This document shows positions 1 through 12,800 of a stretch of 64,000 nt of DNA, piece by piece; the stretch's first letter is position 1; every line of letters begins with the position of its first letter. The notes under the pieces were generated by a model, which worked only from the letters and a program-made list of their open reading frames with translations, searched no databases and was not told the origin of the DNA. The position numbers and the translations under genes were made by a program. Source of the DNA: Owenia fusiformis (Eukaryota; Annelida; Polychaeta; Sabellida; Oweniidae); contig CAIIXF020000005.1 in assembly GCA_903813345.2 (NCBI GenBank), forward strand, positions 41,329,394-41,393,393, read 5' to 3'.

Positions 1-609
1 ACATCTAATCTGGCTCAGCTATCCAGATCTAATTGTTGACAAAACGACCATTTTCTAAATATGGTCATTTCATCATCATTGTTGACTAAATGCTCACTGA
101 ACAGTTGAGATGCATGCAATGAGATTGAATTGATGACCTGGGGTGTTACAACCACTAGCAGTGAGGGAGGGGGGGAGCTGAACTATAAAATTGTCTAAAC
201 TATTCAGAGGTTACCACGCAAGTTAAGAACTAAACTCTGCATTCAGGTTAATATCATGCCAATTCTGTATTTTTAACTGTTCTAAGATCAGTTGTAAAAA
301 TTCATACCACAGTTTGCTTGCTGAAGAAAAGTCCAATATGGCCTTTTCGATATTTAGTATGTCCCAAAACAGTTTCAGATTTCATACCATAATGTGGTGA
401 CAAGACTTACCCTGCGTGCAGAGTCTAGTTAAACTACACTCTGCCTATTAGAGACCATATTACAGTTTAGTAGCCCCGCCCCCACGACGGGTACCGATGA
501 CAGTTTGGGTAATAAATCACTTCTGACATATGCACTGGCATTTCTTCCACCATTCAGCGAGCTTGAAGAAACATACGCCAAATGCGTTCTAATTAAATAT
601 GCGCATGCC

Positions 610-663
610 ATTGGTCAATTCCGGGCTCAACGATGACGTCAGTAGGAATGACCATATATATAA
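610..663. promoter_or_regulatory. Promoter-like cluster: inverted CCAAT, CRE, TATA
   Basis: Within 54 bases: ATTGG (610-614), the full cAMP-response element TGACGTCA (634-641) and TATATATAA (655-663), ordered as in a plus-strand core promoter. It sits in intron 4 of the minus-strand VPS10 gene, and no open gene follows on the plus strand, so this may be a mobile-element promoter or chance. Confidence 0.2.
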
Positions 664-714
664 CGTCGGTCAAATTTGGTCGACGAACACTGATTGGCGC
701 GGTGAGTTCACAGG

Positions 715-790
715 TTTATTTTAGTTTGAAAGAGTGGAGACGAAGCTCTCTTTTAAGAAGTGAAGTCAAACGAATGCAAAGGGTAGACAA
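715..790. repeat. Dispersed block shared with 54465-54530
   Basis: About 60 bases containing GACGAAGCTC and CGAATGCAAAGGGTA recur with a few mismatches upstream of the MAM-EGF gene. The family is not recognised. The copies lie in VPS10 intron 4 and in the 53-55 kb intergenic region. Confidence 0.4.
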
Positions 791-874
791 GACTGCACTT
801 GCAGACAAAATTTGAGATAAGTGCAGAAGTGATGATTTTTGAAAACCCACGGAAAAAGAAGACTAGGTACTTAC

Positions 875-3800
875 AGTTCTATTGGAATATGTGTAGGCCA
901 GGACCAAATTCTCAACCGAAGGATTGAATATGATTTTATCAGGACTAAAGCCTATTGGGTGATAGGTGAAATTCTTTCCCTCATTTGTGCTCCTATATAT
1001 CACTTTGTTTTTTGTATCAGTCAAAATAATCTGAAATAAAAAACAGCTACAAATGAATCGGTACATAGATAGATACATGTACATGAAAAGGTCATGAATA
1101 GATGGCGTTAGTAGTATCTGGCTAGAATACTTTTTCAAAACAGGGAAAAAACTGACAAAAATATCAATTTCTTTCAAACCCTATTGACATGCAAATTTGA
1201 TCAGCTTGAGGACATGTGGATTTATGATTTGACCTCAGAGAAACTCAACTTTTAGTATCACCTGGGGATATTTAAAAATGCAGCGCTCGTTTAATGTGGG
1301 ATGCCATCTTTTATATTTCACACTGGATTTGATGTGACGATGTCATCAACTCTAAATCACATAGTTCATAGGGCAAAAAAGTACCAGTATGTAAGAAGCA
1401 CAGAGCTAATTGAATATTCTTTTTCATTTATATCAATGACTTTATTCACATAATCTCTACTTCAAGACCTGAAAATATTGGTGCACAGAAAATAAGGCCT
1501 TCTGCCAAGAGGTGATTTTGCGGTACTTTTCTTTACTGTTATTGGCAAGTTTAATAGAGCAACATTGAGAATATAAAAAGGAAATATCTACCTTGTCTTT
1601 GTTTAAGGGACAGGCATAGAAGAAGTTGATGAGGACATTTGTGTGTTGAAATGTCACTTTCTCAAAGCTGTTGCCATAATCTTCAGACCTAATAAAGAAA
1701 CAAAGAAAATTTAAATTGGTTAACACATCAATATCATTCCTGTTAATGGCTTTTTAAGGTTTTATTTTTGAATTAAAAGACTTAATTTTTTCACTTATCT
1801 GAAAATTATACTTTCAATTTGAAAACCTCAGCATTTCTGAATAAAGATTGTATCATTGATTCATTTGATAAGATCTATATGTGTTTTTGGATAAATTGAA
1901 TTTCAAATGTTGCAGCAAAGAATAATAAAGAGTTAAGGCCCAAAAGGTCAACTAGTGTTTCATGCAGATTGTAGTATCCACCAAAGGAAAAAGTATTTCA
2001 CGAAAATAACGAGACAAGACCTTGAAAAGCATGTAAATTAAGGCCATTGCTCGGTTACATCCACACAACTCACGATACTTCGCCTCCGAATCCAATCAGA
2101 TGTTTCAAAATTGAGTGACATTTAATGCAAATTGTCAAGTCTCAGAAGTTGTTTTTATGTACATGTATACGTTAAAAAAGAATAAAAGGTGGCAGTGATG
2201 TCAATAGCTTGATATTAATTTTTTCATTTGAACTATGTTTACTGCCATTAGAGAGACAAGTATATATCTTCACTACTGCCATCTTTTTTCTATGGACCTA
2301 ATCATTTTCAGCTAAACATATTATATCTGATATGATAATTCCATGTAATTTGAATTGTAAAATATAATTTTTATATTCAATGAATTTTGGCATATATAAC
2401 AGTAATTGATGATTTAGATGCTAAAAGAGGGCCAATCAGATCACTGGAAGGCTCTTGAATTGAACAATCTAATTAGTGAGAAGTTTGTTGATGAAATCAA
2501 TTGATATCCCACGAATGAGGCATACAGTTCAATTTCATTATATGCATGTGTATTAAGGTAAAGAAATAATACCAAATATGATAATAAGAATGTACAGTAA
2601 AAAAAAGAGAAACATTATAACAGGTTCCAGTGTAGTTTGGCAATTCCATAGGTGACAAAAGTTTGAATTATTAATATAAATTAAGAAATATATTTGACAA
2701 TTAATGTATTCTTTAGGCGTTGGAGAAGTTTTTTGTATGAGAAAAGATTATAAACAACCAGCAAAGTATAAAAATAAAGATATATATTTCTAGGTACTGT
2801 ATATCTATGTTATGTACAGACATCAGCAACATATTTACAAGCTTTTTGTGTAGATATATGAAGTATCTGAATTCAGGCAGATGTTTTACTCTATGCAACT
2901 CTTAGTATGGGAAAATATGTGTCTGAATTCAGACATGCCCACACATTTTTAATTTAAAAAAAGACTTATATCTGAGATTTTGGTGCATGAATTCAGACAA
3001 GATTCTCTTAAACTAAAATAAGGTGTCTGAATTCAGACACTTTGCTAAGCTTGGATGAGGTGCCTGAATTCAGACAACGTCCTATAAAACTGAAATAAGG
3101 TGTCTGAATTCAGACAACTCGCTAAGCTTGGATGAGGTGCCTGAATTCAGACAACATTCCATAAAACTGAAATATGGTGTCTGAATTCAGACACTTTGCT
3201 AAGCTTGGATGAGGTGCCTGAATTCAGACAACAATCTATAAAACTGAAATAAGGTGTCTGAATTCAGACACTTTGCTAAGCTTGGATGAGGTGCCTGAAT
3301 TCAGACAACAATCTATAAAATTGAAATATAGTGTCTGAATTCAGACAACTTGCTAAGCTTGGATGAGGTGCCTGAATTCAGACAACAATCTATAAAACTG
3401 AAATAAGGTGCCTGAATTCAGACATTCTAGTAAACTGACATTACAGGTAAGGATTCAGAAATTATTGTTTTCACTTCTGTTTTTTAATCGAAATTGATGT
3501 TTGAATTCAAATTCATTAAGTCAACATTTGTGTGTTAAAAGCAATTTCGCTTCCATTCATAAGTTTGGCAACAGAAATTTTCATTGGATTGCAATTAACA
3601 TGTCTTATATAATGTGTTAATTGCAATTCTATATAAGTACAATTTTACATTTTATGACAAGATATTTTTAAAAAGTAGTTCATCACGTACAGATCAAGTA
3701 ATCTTTAGCATTACAGAAAATACTTCATTAGAAGATACTGTAACTGATGGTACAGCAGGCAGAAGATTTATCATTTTAACTTTTTTATTCTAAATCACAC

Positions 3801-6800
3801 CTGATCATCGACAACGTACAGTGACAAAATATACCCCCGTACACTTTTGATGTGCAGTGTCACTATTCTAACTGATATGAAGCAAAAGATATGATGTAGG
3901 TGTGATGTAGGTTTTAAAAATTAATCTGAGGAATGCATAAAAAATTTCATGTTTAATTTTGTGTGTATTCGATTAGGAAAACCATTAGCTTTCTGATTAT
4001 GTTAAAAGATATTCGAGCAGTGCTCGATTTTTTTCATAGTAAATCTAACCACAAACAATGATCGGTTGGAAAATGTTGGGTTTTTCACATTTACTTTGAT
4101 CATTTTTCCCCCTGTCGCCTAAGAGTGTCAATTATTTTTATGAGAATATGTTTCCCTAAGTTACACAATTAAGGTCGGTTGAAAATTTAATAAATATTCA
4201 TGTTTTGGTTAAAATAATAAAAATCAAAAAAATACAAATGTGCCTTGTCATCTTGATGTACGTTGTCCCAACGAACTTACATATCTGAATTCACAGTTAA
4301 CCCTGACAACATATTTTTAATAACACTAATGGGCAGGGGGATCAGATTAATTTAAAACTGAAACTTAACAATCACAGTATTACTTAAACTTGATTGAACC
4401 ATAGTATTGAACCTCAACACTTTCCAGATATTGCATAAAGAGGATTTTAAAAAGTCATCTTCAACTAGCTAGTATAAATCTCTCTATCAACTTCTTAAGA
4501 TAATTAAAATTCATAAAAGTGTTTCTTATTACGTTAAAGTACAGATGTCAAGTGATCAAGGGGTAAGAGGCTAACACCCCATGGTCACATATTAATCACC
4601 ACACCAACACTTTTATAAAATGAAATGACATTCAACAAGATTTAAAAATCAAATTTACCTTAACTTTAGAACATCTGTATTGGGGATAATTGAACATGTT
4701 CCTTAAACATAACTTGTTTAATTATTGCATTGTTCAATATAACATCTCGTGAATTTCATTTACACTGACACCCTTCAGTGGAGTTGACAACTACTCTTCT
4801 GATTTTTTAAAATTACACCCAATACATAATATTTATCAAATCTTCACTCATCTTAAATTGTGTAGTTTAGAGAAACATATTCTCATAAAAATAAATGACA
4901 CTCTTAGGCGACAGGAGAAAAAATGATCAAAGGAAATGTGAAAACCCCAACATTTTCCAACCGATCAATTTTTGTTGGTAGACTAACTATGAAAAAATCA
5001 AGCATTGCTTTTAAATCTTTTAATGTAATCAGAAAGCTAAAAGTCGAATGCATACAAAATTAAAGATGAAATTGAAATCTTTCAAGTATTCCCAAAATTA
5101 ATTTTTGAAAACCTACATCACACCTGCATCATCAGTTTTTAGTGACACTGTACAATATAAAGTGTGCAACGGTATATTTTGTCACTGTACATTGTCGATG
5201 GTTAGGCATGTAAATATGAGTAATACTCTAGTTCTTTCATAATACATTATAATCTATTAGCTTCATCATTATACTAGCCCAAGTTCTAATTTAACGATTT
5301 CTAAAAAAATTCTGAAGTAAATTAGGGTCATATTCATCAAGTCTATCTTCGCATTTTGTCAGATTCATCTTCAAGGAATTTACAATGGCTTTGACGTTTG
5401 CCACATAAATTGATCCCACCATATCACTGGCTTTGACTCAACAGTGAGAGTGTTCATTCCTATATAGAGAGATGCTATCTTCCCCAATTTCATCTTAAAG
5501 CTAAAGCTTCTTTTTCAAGATTGGTGTCGTATTTGGCTCTAATGGCTCAATTAATGATCTTTGATCTTGCTTGCTTTTTCTGTGTTATATTGTGCAACAA
5601 ATGAACATGCGCAATGGCAATCCTTGTATTGACATGCATACATGTTGTTGCTTTGGAAATAGCCAACATAAACCGCTCGCCGTTTTTTTGGTCTCAAACA
5701 TCACCTGGAATTAAACAAAAGAAAACTATAATATTATTTAAGTAATATAATAATATTAAGTAATATTGCTGTACAGGGTGTCATTTTAGGAAATAACTAC
5801 TTGATATTTAAAGTCATGTAACATTGTGACTATATCAGGCTGGTAGTCATGAAATATGGTTGGCATGGTTAGTCACAGGTGGTCAAAGTTTTGTCCAGCT
5901 TAGGGGAGCATGCTATTTTTCATTAAAAAAACATTTAGAAAACTTCACAAATTATTTTTTAACTCAAATATTTTGTCATACCAAAGAAAATAACCTATCC
6001 CATGCAATGGGTATATTATTTGCGGATATCCTTCACTTCTCTTTGAAGTCCAATAATACTAAGAGTAAGATCTATTGAAAACGGCACCAGAGTATCACAC
6101 TCTAAAATGTACCATTTCTTTTGATGGCACGATATAATGAAATGATAATATTATAAGTTATTGAATGATTTGAAGTCCAATACAGTAGATATTCTGCTCG
6201 AGAAATTCTGTTTTGGCAAGAGACGGAGTTGAGTGCCAATACAGGATATCGAGACAGAATATATCCTGTATTGCACTTCAAATCATTCAAAAACGTTTTT
6301 ATCGTGTGGTCCTCTGTATTGCTACTGAGATTGTCCCTTTGTTACCAATATTTTTTATGTATTGCGACGGAGATGATCAATGGGGACAATCTCAGTAGCA
6401 ATACAGATAGGTACAGCACAAGAACTGACCAATCAGAGGGCTTCATTTTACAGATCATACGATGATGTAAGTTATTGAATGATTTGAAGTGCAATAAAGG
6501 ATATATTCTGCTTGAGAAATTCAGTATTGGAAGGAGACGAAGTCAAGTGCTAATACAGAATATCGAGACAGAATATATCCTGCATTGCACTTCAAATCAT
6601 TCAATAACATTTTTATCGTGTTATCCTCTGTATTGCTACTGAGATTGTTCCCTCGGTACCAATATTTTCTGTATTGCGACGGAGATGATCAATGGGGACA
6701 ATCTCAGTAGCAATACAGATTGGTAGAGCACAGGAACTGACCAATCAGAAGGCTTTATTTTACAGATCATACGATGATAGCATATGTTTTCAGCATAACT

Positions 6801-9800
6801 CTGATGGTTTTAATAAGATCTATTGGATCTTTTTAATTTTTTCTATAAAAAATAATGTTTATTTTTTTTTGTCCAGCTTGGGGGAGCAGTTTTGTATTCT
6901 ATGTTTGAAATACAAAACTGGTCCAAGCTGGACAAACAAAGATACAATGAATATCTTTCCATTGGGCATTAAAGACTTTCCTTTGGTGGGGAACAATGAA
7001 TTTAATTATATTTATGCAAAATTGATTCTACTTTTAAAGTAAATGGAATTGTTTAATTAATGTATTACAAAAGTGTATTTTGGAAATGAAGGATGCATGT
7101 AGGTTGTAATTATAATATATTCAAAGGTTCCATCACATACAACTTACAAATGGGCCTACTCTGCATTAAAATTCTGAGTCAACCCTTTCAACAAATAATC
7201 AGTATCTAATATTGCAATAATGTTTAATGTACAGTATAATGGTATAATGACAAAAACAATGTACTAAAAAAACAATGACTATGATATATGGCATTAATTA
7301 AATTATTAATTACAATTAAAACGGTTGATTGAAAACTTCAACATTATAAACTTGAAAGGGAATTCAATGATGCAATAAGTTTTATTTTCCAAACTGCAAA
7401 ATCAATGAATTGATCAGTTTGATACAATGAGTCAACGTAAATGTCAAAAACGTGCAAAACGTGCAAAACAGCTAAAATATCTTCTGCCACAATTTCCTTT
7501 CTGAAAAACTACATTTACCATTGCAAATATAATAGTTTTGAAATCATATACATAAACCTTACAATGACATGAGATAGTATAAAATCAGCTTTGTATCATA
7601 AATGGTTCATATTCAACTTTAAACCCATTTTCTCAAAACCACAAAAATGTCACTTAGGAAACACTAGATCAGTCAGTTCTCTAAAGCTTACTTAGTATGA
7701 TATAACCCTCTCCCCCTTATCACAACATTACATAATCTTTATGTTTATTTTACTTGGGGAGGGCAAAAATTAACATTTTGAAATTTAACCCACTTGTATC
7801 AGTGTGTCAGATGCTAGAGGTGTGGATGTAACACAACTAACATGGGATATATTTTAAAAGGGGTGGTATCATATATGTTTAATCTAAATAAGCTTCCTTT
7901 TCAATATGAAATAACCTTCCTTTTCTAAAATGTTTGAGATATTCCCTTTATAAAAAATATAAATGATCCGATTCAAATTCACGGTTTGTGATTAATGATT
8001 TAAGGTCATGGAAAAAGTTTAGTGTTGACAAGTTGGTGATCACATCACTGAAGTAGGTTGATTAATTTGACATGTTCCTGGTACCAGAACTTTGGCATCA
8101 GCATTTGCAAGGAAGCATAAATAAGCTGTGTCCTTGAATCTTGTTATAAACCAAATACATAGTGGCTTCATTGTTTTAAAGCTTTAACATTATAACATAA
8201 AAAGTGTTCCTCTAAAACTGGATTTTAGCTGAGACTCAAGAATTTGGGTGTAACTAAGTATTTTCACAATTTAATAATAGTCACAATAGTCCACAATGTA
8301 TCTTCAACTTTGATCAACTTTCTAATTTAACTTCGTATTTGAGGAACTTGCATGTCATTACATAATTTTCAGCCAAATTGATCAGAGTATCTGTGATTAC
8401 AATTATATTTGTTGCATCTCAATTACTATCTTTTACTCTTTCACCGATATCGAAACACTTAGTATTCCCTAGAAAAATTGACACTTTGCTTTTGATACTT
8501 TGATCAATAATTATCGCCCAAATCTTGACAATTAATATTCTCTTGGTGGCATGCTAACACATAACTTACCTCATAGCCCAAAGAATATAACAATGCTTTA
8601 GATTGAGGTTGAAACTTGATGAGCATCTGCTGTGTTTCATATTTATTTTTCCTATTGGTTGTTTATCCATTTTCTTCTTTGATGTTTTTGAACATTATTT
8701 CTAATATTTGCAATACATCAAATGAATTTTGAGCCCTTGCTGACACTTTAGCATCAGGATGGTCCTATTAGCCTATATTCATTAATATCAATTAATTAGT
8801 ATCAAGCTTGGCCCTGAATTGCATTTGAAACATGCTGTATTCTAACAAGGTTAAACTAGCCTGGATTCTGTATTTGACACATTTTATTAAAAAGAAAGTT
8901 TGATCCATTTAAGGTCTCATGGAAGTTAACAGGAAATGACAAAACAAAAAATGACAAAGCCATGCTGGATTTTGAAAATTTTTTGAACCAAGATAACAGA
9001 GTTCTGTTTGGACCTCCAGTCAGTTTAACTAGTTCCAAATATCATTTACATGACCAGGAACACAATTGAAAGGGTCAGAATGACCATAACATGCAGAAAA
9101 TAACCTTTTTAGCCCTCTGAAAATGTGACTGAAAAATAGCTAAAAGTAGGTGCTCAGGAAAGGTCAATGAACAGAATCTTATGATTTTTTCAGAATATGT
9201 GTCCAATATATTGCTCTAAATGACACAATCTTTGAAATTTTAAAAAATCGTCTGAAACAATAATGGCTGTAGTAAAAAGGAAAATAGATCGATTTTCAAT
9301 TCAGTTTTTTTCAATTTTTTCTTTTTCTAAGAATGATATCAAATTTTTTTGAATTGTATCATTTAGAGCAATATATTGGGCACATTTTCTGAAAAAGTCA
9401 AAAGATTCTGTTCAGTGACCTTTCCTGAGCACCTACTCTTGGCTATTTTTTAGTCACATTTTCAGAGGGCTGAAAAGGTTATTCTATCATGTTTATGGTC
9501 ATTCTGACCATTTCAACTGTGTTCCTGGTCATGTAAATGATATGTGGAACTAGTTAAACTGACTGGAGGTCCAAACAGAACTCTGTTATCTTGGTTCAAA
9601 AAATTTTCAAAATCCAGCATGGCTTTGTCATTTTTTGTTTTGTCACTTCCTGTTAACTTCCATGAGACCTTAAGTGGACTTCAGAATAGGAGAATCTGGG
9701 AGAATTTTAATGAGAAATGATGTAACCATTTATTTAAAAAAAAACATATTTTTGTGATATATTTATTTCCAAACACAGCATTCTCTTTGTATTGCTCACA

Positions 9801-12800
9801 TTTTATGAACATTTGAAGCAATATAACCAAATTCAACTTCATCAGATTTCTCCAAACTTAAATCACGAAACTCAATCTAGAAGTTGATTTTATTATATGC
9901 GGTTCACAACTGAGTGATCTCAACCTATTGAAATGCCTAGCTTTTGTGTAAAGATGTTATGCTATAGAAATGGATAAGTATCTGTTGTGCTATATTATAT
10001 AAGAAATCGCTAAGTGGTTTTGTGAATTTCAGATGGAATTTGTCATAATATCAAGGAGTTAAACATTGTAGTTGATATCAAATTCAATTATATGGCAGTG
10101 TAAATGCTTGTGCAATTTGTGGTTATTAGATATGCATCTCAATTGCAAAGAATTTGCTCTTAAAAGATGTTCAACAAATATTCACTAAAAAAATAAACAA
10201 AAGTGATGAATTAACTTTTAGGTTCATACTATAAGTAATTAAACTGTTTTGTTAATTTCTGTTGCTTTCCTTTTCCTTTATTTAATCATCTGTTTTTGTC
10301 TTTTTGTGAGGGTATACTCTGAATTTTAATGAGAAATCTGTTCAGAGTAATACTGCATGTGAAGACCCATTTACTTCATCATAAAATTACCTGCTTTAAA
10401 ATTTTGGGAAATTACCTCACTGAGATTGATATTAAAATATAATTGATTTGTTAATTATCAATAAGGTTGGATTAATTATAATCAATTGAATAGTTGAGCA
10501 TTTTATTTCTATGAATATCTTTGAAACATACTGCATGCCACATGTACCAATGTACATGATTAGTTAAATGTGTATTTGAAATCACTGCAAATAGGAATAC
10601 CATACCCTTTTATATAGCAATTTATCATATACATTTCCCAGCAAACAAGTGATAATGTTTGTTTTCCCTGTGCCATTGTGTAATTTGGACTTTAAAGCAG
10701 GACATAAAACAAAGTATCTACATCATATGGGCTAATGCAACAAAGTACAGATGGAACACTGAACTAGAACTTATAATGATTAAAAAGTAAGGAGTCAATT
10801 TCACAAGGAAAGATGTGGGCCCCAAAGGAAAGGGAAAAATGTTGAATATTGTTTCAAAATTCCAGGAAAATTGTTTTTAAGAAAACAAAGCAAATAAACA
10901 TGTTAGAATTAATTACTCACCTTTATCCATATGTTGGTAGCAGACTCTTCTTCACAATCAATATATTTTATGTATGCATGTAGGGCTTTGTTCCTACAAA
11001 AAATAATGTAAATTATAAATAGCTTTATATAATCAACATTTTGCAGCAACAGTAATTTAACCCTATCATTGGTGGTTGAGTCCATGTTAGGAAAGACCAC
11101 CAGCATTGCACTATTATTCCCCTCTGAAGGGCCAGTGATTTATTCATCTAAAATTTTCAAATTCATCAGTTTTAAATAAACCAATATCATTCATTGAAGG
11201 GGCTGTGATTCATTCTTGGTTTAAAAGTTCTAGTTGGTTTAAGGGGGAAGCTCACATAATCCGCATTAATTCTAATCTTCAATATCTCTTTTTATATTTA
11301 AGATTAGTTGGATTTTCTTAAATTAAATGTAATTTTTCAAAAAGTATTTAAAACTATCTTAATAAAAATAACTTACCCCTGCTATCATCAACATATTGGA
11401 AATAAATCCTAGAATCTTCTTCAAATTTCCAGCACCTAGGATTTCTCCAACTGTCATGCTTTTGTTATTTTCCTTTTGTATACTGTATAATCAATTGTCC
11501 AATGGAAATTATTCTGTTTGAAGATGTTAATGTTACTTTTGTGGTGTATATTGCATACAGATACAGTTAGTAGCACTTAGGGAATAAGCTTTCAGATCAG
11601 TCCATTGAATCACTGTGTACCCTTTTTGAAATATTAGACTCACCCAAACTTTACACTATCCAATGAAAGAAGGGATTTAAGTTACAACCATTCAAATTTT
11701 TGGCGGAAACAGGTTTAACAGACAATATTAGAAATTATTAACATTTTGAAGAAAGAAGTCTGAATTAAACAGTTAAACACTGGATTATTGGAACATGCTT
11801 ATGTACAGTATGGCAGATACATCAACAGGGAATTGTGAATTTGGTAAGTCAATTTATCAGTTTATCATAATTTTAAGTCCAGAGTAGGATAGAAAGATGT
11901 AAAAATAATTTAGAAGAGGGTTAAGCTTGAGAGGAGAATTAAAGGTTTTGTGTAAAATTGGGGTGACTGGATAACCGGGTTGCCAGGTGACTTGGTAACA
12001 TTCTTAGCAGGGCTAGAATTTGATTTTATGCCTTCCAGGTATTCTGATATTGAAAAAATAGTCGATTATTCAAAAAGTGTTTGGTCTCTGGTAGGTTTTT
12101 GATAAAAAGATAATGTAGTTTACACTTAGGAGGCTGGGGCTATCATGTCAATTTGCTACTATATTAGGGGAAAATGTCCAACTTTGAAAGTTGGTAACCC
12201 TGCTAGACACATTAGGTACCCTGAGTCACCGGCTACCCAGTCATCTGTTTTTTAGGCAGACCCTAAATAATAAACATTTCTTCATAAATAACTAATGTGA
12301 CAGCCAAGGAGGATTTCCTCCGACGCCAATCAATATTCTGTTTCATAATATGGGTATCACATAGCAATGTTATGTATACAAAATTCAATAAAGAATATCA
12401 GCCATTCTCCTGGCAGCCGTAGAAATATACAGGCAGGATCGGAAACTACCGCATCGATTGGAGATTAAAGAATATTGAGTTGGAACCCTGGCTTCCAATC
12501 CTCCTTGGGTGACAGCTTAATATGAGAATTCAAAATATTATAATGACTCTTATGGTTTTTTAATCTTGTATTAGACAAAAACGTCAAGTCTGTGAGGTCA
12601 AATAATATGTTAGCACTGTTTATTTTGCAGAACCGCTAATATTAGAAAAGAGAAGGCTTTAGATGTAGATCTTATGAAGACAACACTCCTGGATGCATTT
12701 ACTTGTGGTAGAAAACACAATGCAAAACTAACTTGGAAAATATGAGATGGCAACTAAGGTACCAACATTTGAAACAGGGCCAATAACATTTGAAAATTGA

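Noticed and set aside
863-1177. A single-exon 104-residue gene on the minus strand
   Set aside because: Only 875-1030 is coding; it is exon 4 of the VPS10 gene and the rest is intron.
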